This document shows positions 1 to 5,739 of a stretch of 5,766 nt of DNA, in pieces (positions within the stretch are counted from its first letter, which is position 1; every line of letters starts with the position of its first letter). The notes below the pieces were generated by a model. It was not told the origin of the DNA, did not search any database, and was given only the letters and a program-made list of their open reading frames with translations. The position numbers were made by a program, and so were the translations under genes. The stretch is from Pseudomonadota bacterium (lineage in GTDB: Bacteria > Pseudomonadota > Alphaproteobacteria > Rhizobiales > Xanthobacteraceae): positions 1 to 5,766 of the forward strand of contig JAEZFA010000152.1 in assembly GCA_023417665.1 (NCBI GenBank). The letters run 5' to 3'.

Positions 1-1118
1 CGCTCGCAGGGACACCCGCGCACGAGCTCGGAAAAGTTGCAATTGAGGCGGCGCTTTCGCGCGCCGGCGTGGAACCGGGACAAGTTTCGGAACTCATCTT
101 CGGTCAGGTGCTGACCGCCGCGCAGGGCATGAACCCCGCGCGTCAGGCTTCGAAAGCGGCGGGCCTTCCGAACGAGACGCCGGCATGGCTCGTCAATCAG
201 GTCTGCGGCTCGGGACTGCGCACCGTTGCGCTCGGCTATCAGTCGATCATGAACGGCGACAGCGAGATCGTCGTCGCCGGTGGGCAGGAGTCGATGTCGA
301 ACTCGGTGCACGCCGCGCATCTGCGCGCCGGACATCGCATGGGCGATGTGAAGTTCATCGACACCATGATCAAGGACGGCCTGTGGGACGTCTTCAACGG
401 CTATCACATGGGCGGCACCGCGGAGAACGTCGCCAAGCAGTGGCAGATCACGCGCGAGATGCAGGATGAATTCGCGGTCGCCTCGCAGAACAAGGCCGAG
501 GCGGCGAAGAAGGCCGGTAAGTTCAAGGACGAAATCGTGCCGGTGACGATCGCTTCCAAGAAAGGCGACATCGTATTCGATACCGACGAATACATCCGCG
601 ATGGCGCGACGCTGGACGCGATGAAGAAGCTGAAGCCCGCCTTCGACAAGGAAGGCACGGTGACCGCGGCCAATGCCTCGGGCATCAACGACGGTGCTGC
701 CGCGCTCGTGCTGATGCGCGAGAGCGAGGCCAGGAAGCAGAACAAGAAGATCCTCGCCCGCATCGCTTCCTGGGCCCAGGCCGGCGTCGATCCCTCGATC
801 ATGGGCACCGGTCCGATCCCGGCTTCGCGCGCCGCGTTGAAGAAGGCCGGCTGGAGCGCGCAGGACCTCGATCTCGTCGAAGCCAACGAAGCTTTTGCCG
901 CGCAGGCCTGTGCGGTGAACCGCGACATGGGCTGGGATACCGCCAAGGTCAACGTGAACGGCGGCGCGATCGCCATCGGTCATCCGATCGGGGCTTCCGG
1001 CGCGCGGGTGCTGGTAACGCTCCTGCATGAAATGGAGCGTCGCGGCGCGAAGAAGGGCCTTTCGACCCTTTGCATCGGCGGCGGCATGGGGATTGCCCTC
1101 TGCGTCGAACGCCAGTGA
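1..1118 (+). CDS. phaA: Acetyl-CoA acetyltransferase (beta-ketothiolase), 5'-truncated by window edge
   Basis: This thiolase condenses two acetyl-CoA to acetoacetyl-CoA, the first step of polyhydroxybutyrate synthesis, in the cytoplasm. The reading frame is open from base 3 with no start codon before the edge; the GTG at 69 is internal, because the residues encoded ahead of it (LAGTPAHELGKVAIEAAL) are typical thiolase N-terminal sequence. 371 residues are visible. By comparison with the Zoogloea thiolase as I remember it, about 21 N-terminal residues are missing. All catalytic residues are present: the nucleophilic Cys in VNQVCGSGL (codon 204-206, family Cys89), the His in GHPIGASGAR (codon 981-983, His348) and the Cys in CIGGGMG (codon 1071-1073, Cys378). 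The loop NVNGGAIAIGHP and the motif EANEAFAAQACAVN are also present. The phaB gene downstream supports a biosynthetic PhaA role rather than fatty-acid degradation, although thiolases of both roles share these motifs. Confidence 0.95.
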   Translation, partial: LAGTPAHELGKVAIEAALSRAGVEPGQVSELIFGQVLTAAQGMNPARQASKAAGLPNETPAWLVNQVCGSGLRTVALGYQSIMNGDSEIVVAGGQESMSNSVHAAHLRAGHRMGDVKFIDTMIKDGLWDVFNGYHMGGTAENVAKQWQITREMQDEFAVASQNKAEAAKKAGKFKDEIVPVTIASKKGDIVFDTDEYIRDGATLDAMKKLKPAFDKEGTVTAANASGINDGAAALVLMRESEARKQNKKILARIASWAQAGVDPSIMGTGPIPASRAALKKAGWSAQDLDLVEANEAFAAQACAVNRDMGWDTAKVNVNGGAIAIGHPIGASGARVLVTLLHEMERRGAKKGLSTLCIGGGMGIALCVERQ

Positions 1119-1206
1119 GACGCAGCATGCAGGAAAGCGTCGAGCGCCAGTGAGACGCACCCAGCGGGTCGGCGTGGAGCGCGATTGATCCGCGGCATTC
1201 GGATCA
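1102..1206. repeat. Degenerate 35-bp tandem repeat, three units, overlapping the phaA stop
   Basis: Three units begin at 1102, 1137 and 1172, exactly 35 bases apart. The first 23 bases of units 1 and 2 differ at a single position (A/G at 1109 versus 1144). Unit 3 is more decayed but still matches unit 2 at 14 of its first 17 bases. The last 12 bases of the units are poorly conserved. Unit 1 contains the last codons and stop of phaA (VERQ-stop). Unit 2 repeats that same VERQ-stop sequence in the non-coding spacer. I infer duplication of the gene's 3' tail by slippage, followed by drift. No function is evident. Confidence 0.7.
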
Positions 1207-1232
1207 ATTTCCGCTTCGGTCGAAAAAATCGT

Positions 1233-1257
1233 GATGCCCGGGCTTGTTCCGGGCATC
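1233..1257. repeat. REP-like palindrome A (9-bp stem, 7-nt loop)
   Basis: A perfect inverted repeat, GATGCCCGG at 1233-1241 and CCGGGCATC at 1249-1257, encloses the loop GCTTGTT. It lies in the phaA-phaB spacer and has no T-run after it, so a simple intrinsic terminator is not well supported. Its core (CCGGGCTTGTTCC) is shared, in inverted orientation, with the palindromes at 1295-1314 and 2095-2125. From memory, GGCCGGGCTTGTCCCGGCC-type palindromes are abundant in Bradyrhizobium-like genomes; this could not be checked here. Confidence 0.7.
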
Positions 1258-1294
1258 GTCGTCTTCAAGAATGGTAGCGGAATAAGACAAGCGC

Positions 1295-1314
1295 GGCCGG
1301 GAACCAGCCCGGCC
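1295..1314. repeat. REP-like palindrome C upstream of phaB (7-bp stem, 6-nt loop)
   Basis: GGCCGGG at 1295-1301 pairs perfectly with CCCGGCC at 1308-1314. Read in reverse complement it resembles palindrome A. Bases 1300-1312 are complementary to 1238-1250 at 12 of 13 positions, so the two elements could also fold together into one long hairpin. A short TTTT follows at 1319-1322, so a weak terminator or attenuator ahead of phaB is possible, but four T residues after a gap make it a poor one. It ends 26 bases before the phaB start codon. Confidence 0.6.
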
Positions 1315-1324
1315 ATAATTTTCC

Positions 1325-1334
1325 AGGGAAGGGA
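1325..1334 (+). promoter_or_regulatory. Ribosome binding site of phaB
   Basis: The purine run AGGGAAGGGA lies 6 bases ahead of ATG 1341 (measured from its last base) and resembles a Shine-Dalgarno sequence. An in-frame TTG at 1335 would add only two residues (M-N) and lies directly against this run, so ATG 1341 is the better start. Confidence 0.7.
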
Positions 1335-1340
1335 TTGAAC

Positions 1341-2066
1341 ATGGCACGCGTTGCGTTGGTTTCAGGCGGTACCCGCGGAATTGGGGCTGCCATTGCGAAA
1401 GCGTTGAAGGCGGCGGGCTACACGGTTGCGGCGAACTATGCCGGCAACGACGAGGCGGCCGCGAAATTCAAGGCGGAGACGGGCATCAATGTTTACAAGT
1501 GGGACGTGAGCTCGTTCGAGGCCTGCTCCGAAGGCATCAAGAAGATCGAAGCCGATCTCGGTCCGGTGGATGTTCTCGTCAACAACGCCGGCATTACGCG
1601 CGACGCAATGCTTCACCGCATGACCGTCGATCAGTGGAATGCGGTGATTACCACCAACCTGAACTCGCTGTTCAACATGTGCCGTCCGGTGATCGAGGGC
1701 ATGCGTGCGCGCAAGTTCGGACGCATCATCAACATATCGTCGATCAACGGCCAGAAGGGCCAGATGGGCCAGACCAACTACTCGGCGGCGAAGGCCGGCG
1801 ACATCGGCTTCACCAAGGCGCTGGCGCAGGAATCGGCGAAGGCCGGCATTACCGTGAACGCGATCTGCCCGGGCTACATCAATACCGAGATGGTGCAGGC
1901 GGTGCCGAAGGACGTGCTCGAGAAAAACATCCTGCCGAACATTCCGGTCGGCCGTCTCGGCGAGCCGGAAGAAATCGCGCGCTGTGTCGTGTTCCTCGCA
2001 TCCGACGATGCGGGCTTCATCACCGGCTCGACGATGACCGTGAACGGCGCGCAGTACATTACCTGA
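1341..2066 (+). CDS. phaB: Acetoacetyl-CoA reductase (NADPH-dependent SDR)
   Basis: It reduces acetoacetyl-CoA to (R)-3-hydroxybutyryl-CoA, the second step of polyhydroxybutyrate synthesis, in the cytoplasm. The product is a 241-residue classical short-chain dehydrogenase, the usual length. The nucleotide-binding loop SGGTRGIG is at residues 8-15 and NNAG at 81-84. The catalytic set is Asn106, Ser134, Tyr147 and Lys151 (YSAAK), with the standard 13-residue Ser-Tyr spacing. The stretch NISSINGQKGQMGQTNYS is characteristic of PhaB and distinguishes it from the related FabG; the PGYINTEMV segment and NAGITRDAM also fit PhaB. The start was chosen as ATG 1341 on ribosome-site spacing. It lies on the same strand as phaA, but about 220 bases of repeat-bearing spacer separate them, so co-transcription is likely but an independent promoter cannot be excluded. 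A weak bulged hairpin (2070-2091) follows the stop. Confidence 0.96.
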   Translation: MARVALVSGGTRGIGAAIAKALKAAGYTVAANYAGNDEAAAKFKAETGINVYKWDVSSFEACSEGIKKIEADLGPVDVLVNNAGITRDAMLHRMTVDQWNAVITTNLNSLFNMCRPVIEGMRARKFGRIINISSINGQKGQMGQTNYSAAKAGDIGFTKALAQESAKAGITVNAICPGYINTEMVQAVPKDVLEKNILPNIPVGRLGEPEEIARCVVFLASDDAGFITGSTMTVNGAQYIT

Positions 2067-2094
2067 TCGGCTTTCGTTGCACGGACGAAGCGCT

Positions 2095-2125
2095 CGTCAT
2101 GGCCGGGACGGGACCGGGCATGACG
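2095..2125. repeat. REP-like palindrome B downstream of phaB
   Basis: The arms CGTCATGGCCGG (2095-2106) and CCGGGCATGACG (2114-2125) pair at 11 of 12 positions around a 7-base loop. Its reverse complement resembles palindrome A at 1233-1257, including the 7-base loop, so it appears to be another member of the same family in opposite orientation. It has no T-run. It contains two in-frame ATG codons (2099 and 2120) of the transporter gene that follows, which makes those less credible as ancestral starts. Confidence 0.65.
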
Positions 2126-2140
2126 AACCAGAACATGCGA

Positions 2141-3052
2141 ATGCATTCAGCCTCATCACAAACGGCGGCGACGCTTACCGGCCTCGCCGCCGTTTTCATG
2201 TGGTCGTTCCTTTCGCTGCTCACGGTCGCGAGCGGCACGATGCCGCCATTTCAGCTGGCGGCGATCACCTTCGCGATCGGCGGCGCGATCGGCGTGCTGA
2301 GCTGGCCGTTTCGTCCAGGTGCCGCGCGCTCCTTGAAGCAATCGCCGATCGTGTGGCTCTTGGGCGTCGGCGGTCTATTCGGCTATCACGCGCTTTACTT
2401 TGCGGCGCTTCGGCTCGCGCCGCCTGCCGAGGCGCAGCTTTTCAATTATCTCTGGCCGCTCCTGATCGTGCTGTTCTCGGCGTTCCTGCCGAACGAGAAA
2501 CTGAAAGCACATCACATTCTCGGCGTGTTGCTCGGGCTCGCGGGCACGCTCGTGCTGATTGCCGGCATGCGCGGCGTGGAAATCAGGCAGGAATATATCG
2601 TCGGCTATGCCTGTGCGCTGGGCGCGGCGCTTGCGTGGTCGAGCTATTCGGTGCTGTCGCGGCCCTTCCGGAACGTGCCGAGCGACGCGGTGGCCGGATT
2701 TTGTCTCGCGACGTCCGCGCTTTCGCTGGCCTGTCATTTGTTGTTCGAGCGGACGGTGTGGCCGGAAACGGCGTTGCAATGGCTTGCAATTCTCGCGCTC
2801 GGCATTTTTCCGGTCGGGCTTGCGTTCTATGCGTGGGATCGCGGCGTGAAGTTCGGCGACATTCGTGCGCTGGGTGCGGCGTCTTATGCGGCCCCCTTGC
2901 TCTCGACGATCCTGCTTGTGGTTTTCGGCTATGCGGAGCCGCGCTGGTCGCTCGGGCTCGCGGCAGTTCTGATTTCGCTCGGTGGTGTCGTCGCGGCGAA
3001 GGAGATGTTCGCAAAGACTAGGCGAGCGGCCCCGGACTCCAGTCTTTCCTAG
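2141..3052 (+). CDS. EamA-domain DMT-superfamily transporter, YddG-like
   Basis: The product is a predicted inner-membrane exporter of the drug/metabolite transporter superfamily. With ATG 2141 it has 303 residues and about ten hydrophobic helices (roughly residues 10-30, 36-56, 70-90, 97-117, 124-143, 152-172, 182-202, 212-232, 240-263 and 268-287), forming two EamA repeats. The segments TLTGLAAVFMWS, FNYLWPLL, ALAWSSYSVLSR, FYAWDRGVKFGD and ALGAASYAAPLLS resemble the aromatic amino acid exporter YddG as I recall it. The substrate cannot be read from sequence. The start is uncertain: in-frame ATGs also occur at 2099, 2120 and 2135, none with a convincing Shine-Dalgarno site, and the first two lie inside a palindrome. 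The frame stays open far upstream through phaB, but there it is a shadow. The 3' end overlaps the opposing cupin gene by 35 bases. No functional tie to PHB synthesis is evident. Confidence 0.88.
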   Translation: MHSASSQTAATLTGLAAVFMWSFLSLLTVASGTMPPFQLAAITFAIGGAIGVLSWPFRPGAARSLKQSPIVWLLGVGGLFGYHALYFAALRLAPPAEAQLFNYLWPLLIVLFSAFLPNEKLKAHHILGVLLGLAGTLVLIAGMRGVEIRQEYIVGYACALGAALAWSSYSVLSRPFRNVPSDAVAGFCLATSALSLACHLLFERTVWPETALQWLAILALGIFPVGLAFYAWDRGVKFGDIRALGAASYAAPLLSTILLVVFGYAEPRWSLGLAAVLISLGGVVAAKEMFAKTRRAAPDSSLS

Positions 3053-3464
3053 CCAGCTCGAATCCCGCGAAATCGAATCCGGGCGCGACCGTGCATCCCA
3101 CCAGCGTCCATTCGCCGAGGGTTTCCGCCGCCTGCCAGTTGCCTTGCGGGATCACGAATTGCGGTTGCTGGCCGTTTGCAATGTCGTTGCCGAGCGTGAT
3201 GGATGCGGGCGGCGTGTGATCGCTCGCCGCGTAATGCAGCGCGAGCGGTGCGCCGGCGTAGTAGTGCCAGACTTCCGCGGCATCGACGCGGTGCCAGTGC
3301 GAGCGCTCGCCCTTCGCGAGCAGGAAGTAAATCAGGGTCGAAGCGGCGCGTCCGTCTACCATCCGCATGTCGCGGAACGTCTCGCGGAAATGGCCGCCCT
3401 CGGGATGCGGCTGCAGGCCGAGGACGGCGATGATTTCGCTTGCGGATTGTTGCGCGATGCTCAT
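3018..3464 (-). CDS. DUF985 (cupin_5) family protein
   Basis: This is a 148-residue single-domain protein of the RmlC-like jelly-roll cupin fold, family DUF985, whose biochemical role is not established. Family signatures are HPEGGHFRETFR (residues 20-31), the cupin motif SHWHRVDAAEVWHYYAG (55-71) and GEWTLVGCTVAPGFDFAGFEL (117-137). His56, His58, Glu64 and His67 are candidate metal or ligand contacts by analogy with other cupins. The protein has no signal peptide or membrane segment, so it is probably cytoplasmic. The ATG lies within the last codons of gloB and shares the ATGA overlap with its stop. The only nearby purine run, AAGGG, abuts the start codon, which favours translational coupling to gloB over independent initiation. 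The 3' end runs 35 bases into the transporter gene on the other strand. Confidence 0.9.
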   Translation of the reverse strand: MSIAQQSASEIIAVLGLQPHPEGGHFRETFRDMRMVDGRAASTLIYFLLAKGERSHWHRVDAAEVWHYYAGAPLALHYAASDHTPPASITLGNDIANGQQPQFVIPQGNWQAAETLGEWTLVGCTVAPGFDFAGFELARKDWSPGPLA

Positions 3465-4234
3465 CCCTTGAAGTTGTTTTTCAGTTCGCGAAGTTGCGTG
3501 AAGACCGCACCCCCGTCCGCGCCTTTCATGCCGATCGCTTCCTGCACGGCGGGATTGTCGGCCCGCATGAAGGGATTGGTCGCGATCTCTTCTTCCATGG
3601 TTGACGGAACGGTCGGCTTGTCTTCGGCGCGCAGCGCTTCGATCTGCTTCAGGCGTTCTTTCAGCTGCGTGTTATTCGGATCGACCGTGACGGAGAACTT
3701 CGCATTGCCGAGCGTATATTCATGGCCGCAATAAATCTGCGTCTCCGGCGGCAGTTCGCGCAGCTTCAGGAGCGACTGCCACAAAACTTCCGCGGGCCGT
3801 TCGAAGGGGCGGCCGCAGCCCAGCGCGAATAGCGTGTCGCCGGCAAACAGCAGCCCTTCCTTCGCGAAATGATAGACGATGTGGCCGGCCGTATGTCCAG
3901 GCGTGTCGATCACGTCGGCGCGCAGCGGACCCACTTCCGCGACATCGAGATGGCCGAGCTTGATCGAGATGTCGGGAATCTTGTCGGCTTCGGCGCGCGG
4001 TCCATAAACCGGAACCGGAAACTTCGCGCGGATTTCCTTGATCCCCTGCACGTGATCGGGGTGATAATGCGTAATGAGAATGTGGGTGAGCGCCCAGCCT
4101 TCCTGCTCGAGCGCAGCCAGGATCGGGGCTGCCTCCGGCGCATCGATCAGCGCGGTGGTCTGCGAGTCCGCGTGATGCACCAGCACTGCATAATTGTCGC
4201 TCAAACAGGGGATGAGGCGAACTTCAACCGCCAT
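3461..4234 (-). CDS. gloB: Hydroxyacylglutathione hydrolase (glyoxalase II)
   Basis: It hydrolyses S-D-lactoylglutathione to D-lactate and glutathione, the second step of glutathione-dependent methylglyoxal detoxification, in the cytoplasm. The 257-residue length matches the family. The metallo-beta-lactamase-fold metal ligands are all present: THYHPDH gives His56, His58, Asp60 and His61; TPGHTAGH gives His114; AGDTLF gives Asp133; CGHEYT gives His171. The usual THHHxDH has Tyr in place of the middle His (residue 57), a non-ligand position. The C-terminal substrate-binding domain keeps the glyoxalase II signature NPFMRADNPAV (220-230). The segment after GCGRPFE reads RPAEVLW rather than the more usual EGT-type sequence, a minor departure. 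ATG 4234 is supported by GGAG six bases upstream. The stop overlaps the cupin start, making a two-gene operon. Confidence 0.96.
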   Translation of the reverse strand: MAVEVRLIPCLSDNYAVLVHHADSQTTALIDAPEAAPILAALEQEGWALTHILITHYHPDHVQGIKEIRAKFPVPVYGPRAEADKIPDISIKLGHLDVAEVGPLRADVIDTPGHTAGHIVYHFAKEGLLFAGDTLFALGCGRPFERPAEVLWQSLLKLRELPPETQIYCGHEYTLGNAKFSVTVDPNNTQLKERLKQIEALRAEDKPTVPSTMEEEIATNPFMRADNPAVQEAIGMKGADGGAVFTQLRELKNNFKG

Positions 4235-4355
4235 AACTTGCTCCGCTTTTCTGGATTTAAGGCCAAGGTAATCGTCTCACCTGACCGCCGCAAGGCGCCT
4301 TCCGGCCGCAGCGGCGCAAGGCTAAGCTTGCGGGGCAACGCGAAGCAGAGCCGTC
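4235..4355. other. Divergent intergenic region, gloB / methyltransferase
   Basis: These 121 bases separate two outward-facing genes, so at least one promoter for each strand is expected here. I could not find a convincing -35/-10 pair on either strand. The gloB-proximal end is AT-richer (including GGATTTAAGG, 4253-4262) and carries the gloB ribosome site (CTCC at 4241-4244, GGAG on the minus strand). The methyltransferase-proximal part is GC-rich, with a CCGCAAG / CTTGCGG inverted pair about 30 bases apart. No operator was recognised. Confidence 0.5.
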
Positions 4356-5078
4356 ATGTTCCTCGACGTCGTTGATCTACGCTCGTTCTATGCCCAGCCG
4401 CTCGGCGTCATGACGCGCCGTCTGCTCGGCCGCGCGATCCGCGAGCGCTGGCCGGAAGCGCATGGCGGCTCGATCGTCGGTCTCGGCTATTCGACGCCCT
4501 ATCTCGGACTGTTTCGCGCCGACGGCGAGCGAACTTTTGCATTCATGCCGGGTGCGCAGGGCGTCGTGAAGTGGCCATCCGCTTCCGCCACGCTTTCCTC
4601 GCTGGTTTCGGAAACGGCGATGCCGCTGCGCGACGCCATGATCGACCGCGTGCTCGCGGTGCATGCGCTGGAAATGACGCCGCATCCCGCCGACATGCTG
4701 CGCGAGGTCTGGCGCGTCCTTGCACCCGGGGGAAAGCTGCTTCTCGTCGTGCCGAACCGCGCAGGCCCCTGGACGCGGATGGACACGACGCCGTTCGGGC
4801 AGGGGCGTCCGTTCTCGCGCACGCAACTCGTCTCGCTTTTGCGTGAAGCGCTGTTCACGCCGGTCGGCTGGCACGAGGCGCTCTGGATGCCGCCGTTTCA
4901 ACGCAAGTGGCTGCTGCGCGCGGCTCCGGCGTGGGAGCGCGTCGGCGGAACACTCTCGCTGCCTTTTCACGGCGTGCATATCGTGGAGGCGACGAAGCAG
5001 GTCTGGCGGCCGGCGCCGGTCAAGAAGTCGCGCGTGCGCTCGCCGGTCTTTGCGCCGGCTGGGGCGGCGCCGGCCTGA
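4356..5078 (+). CDS. Class I SAM-dependent methyltransferase-like protein, function unknown
   Basis: The 240-residue protein has a methyltransferase type 11-like core. Its N-terminus (MFLDVVDLRSFYAQPLGV) and the long cationic C-terminal tail flank a Rossmann-like region. The SAM loop, normally V-L-D-x-G-x-G-x-G, is reduced to SIVGLGYSTPYLG (39-51). PLRDAMIDRVLAVHALE (90-106) fits the acidic/IV region, and LREVWRVLAPGGKLLLVVPNR (115-135) is a textbook post-motif segment. Further on, RPFSRTQLVSLLREALF (151-167) is typical of this family. The target is unknown. I recall homologues next to gloB in rhizobial relatives, but this is from memory. Start ATG 4356 is the first start codon in the frame, with only a weak upstream AGCAGAG. 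The last 25 residues are rich in Ala, Pro, Arg and Lys and probably disordered. The gene ends four bases from the opposing metW stop. Confidence 0.85.
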   Translation: MFLDVVDLRSFYAQPLGVMTRRLLGRAIRERWPEAHGGSIVGLGYSTPYLGLFRADGERTFAFMPGAQGVVKWPSASATLSSLVSETAMPLRDAMIDRVLAVHALEMTPHPADMLREVWRVLAPGGKLLLVVPNRAGPWTRMDTTPFGQGRPFSRTQLVSLLREALFTPVGWHEALWMPPFQRKWLLRAAPAWERVGGTLSLPFHGVHIVEATKQVWRPAPVKKSRVRSPVFAPAGAAPA

Positions 5079-5082
5079 GCTT

Positions 5083-5739
5083 TCAGCTCTTTCGCGAAAG
5101 CAGGAACACGGCCTGCTCGCCGAACAGATTCCAGAACCACCAGGGCGCATCGAAGCGCACGCGGCCGCCGCTCGGGCCGAAGGCGACGGCGCGTTCGATC
5201 TCCACGTCGAGCTCACGCGCGAGGTCGACGAAATCGCGGATCGTGCAGAAGTGGATGTTCGGCGTGTCGTACCAGCTCACCGGCAGGTTCTGCGTGATCG
5301 GCATGCGTCCGTTCCAGAGCAATTGTCCGCGGATGCGCCAGTGTCCGAAATTCGGGAAGGATACGATCACGCGCTTGCCGATGCGGAGCATCTGCTCGAG
5401 CACCCAGCGTGGCCGGCGCGTCGCCTGCAGCGTTTGCGAGAGAATCACATAGTCGAAGGTGTCGTCGGGATAGTCGACAAGGTCGGTGTCGGCGTCGCCC
5501 TGGATCACCGCAAGCCCCTTGGCCACGCATTCATTGACGCCGTCGCGCGAAATCTCGATGCCTCGCGCATCGACGTCGCGCGTCTCCGCGAGCAGTTGCA
5601 GCAGTTCCCCGTCGCCGCAGCCGACGTCGAGCACCCGCGAGCCGGGCTCGACCATGTTCGCGACCACCACGAGATCGACGCGCGGGGTTTTCGGAACGGG
5701 TTGCGCCGTGAAGACGCCGGGATTGGTGGCGGTCAGCAT
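5083..5739 (-). CDS. metW: Methionine biosynthesis protein MetW
   Basis: MetW is a SAM-methyltransferase-fold protein that accompanies homoserine O-acetyltransferase (MetX) in methionine biosynthesis in many proteobacteria; its exact biochemical role is less certain than its genetic link. The 218-residue product has the family length. Motif I, VLDVGCGDGELLQLL, is at residues 36-50, and IEIS follows at 61-64 with the likely ribose-binding acid Glu62. GDAD is at 81-84. The family signatures are YVILSQTLQATRRP (97-110), SFPNFGHWRIRG (127-138), GRMPITQNLPVSWYDTPNIH (144-163) and CTIRDF (165-170). The start is ATG 5739, with only a weak AGAG upstream. Just upstream on the minus strand are two possible ends for a preceding gene: a TAG at 5747-5749, after codons reading VKAPK, or a frame running through metW's first bases to TGA at 5733-5735. 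Either would fit a metX-metW operon, but too little is visible to call metX. Confidence 0.96.
   Translation of the reverse strand: MLTATNPGVFTAQPVPKTPRVDLVVVANMVEPGSRVLDVGCGDGELLQLLAETRDVDARGIEISRDGVNECVAKGLAVIQGDADTDLVDYPDDTFDYVILSQTLQATRRPRWVLEQMLRIGKRVIVSFPNFGHWRIRGQLLWNGRMPITQNLPVSWYDTPNIHFCTIRDFVDLARELDVEIERAVAFGPSGGRVRFDAPWWFWNLFGEQAVFLLSRKS

Noticed and set aside
69..71. GTG as the start codon of phaA.
   Set aside because: The 22 codons upstream in frame encode conserved thiolase sequence (TPAHELG and following), so the gene continues past the left edge of the window.
1244..1273. A possible promoter for phaB (TTGTTC and AGAATG about 18 bases apart).
   Set aside because: Both hexamers match the consensus poorly and the first lies inside the loop and arm of a REP-like palindrome. 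The evidence is too weak to annotate.
1295..1322. An intrinsic terminator between phaA and phaB.
   Set aside because: The 7-bp GC stem is good, but it is followed by only four T residues after a four-base gap, and it belongs to a palindrome family that also occurs without T-runs.
1499..2140. A long + strand open frame running through phaB in another frame and continuing into the transporter, giving an apparent 517-residue protein.
   Set aside because: Bases 1341-2066 clearly encode PhaB with all its catalytic residues. The alternative frame there is rich in Arg and His with no recognisable family, as expected for a shadow frame in GC-rich DNA. It only becomes real from the transporter start onwards.
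4377..5216. A 279-residue minus-strand open frame antisense to the methyltransferase gene.
   Set aside because: Its composition is Arg/Ala/Ser-rich and low in structure, it crosses the metW 3' end in a different frame, and both genes beneath it have recognisable family motifs.
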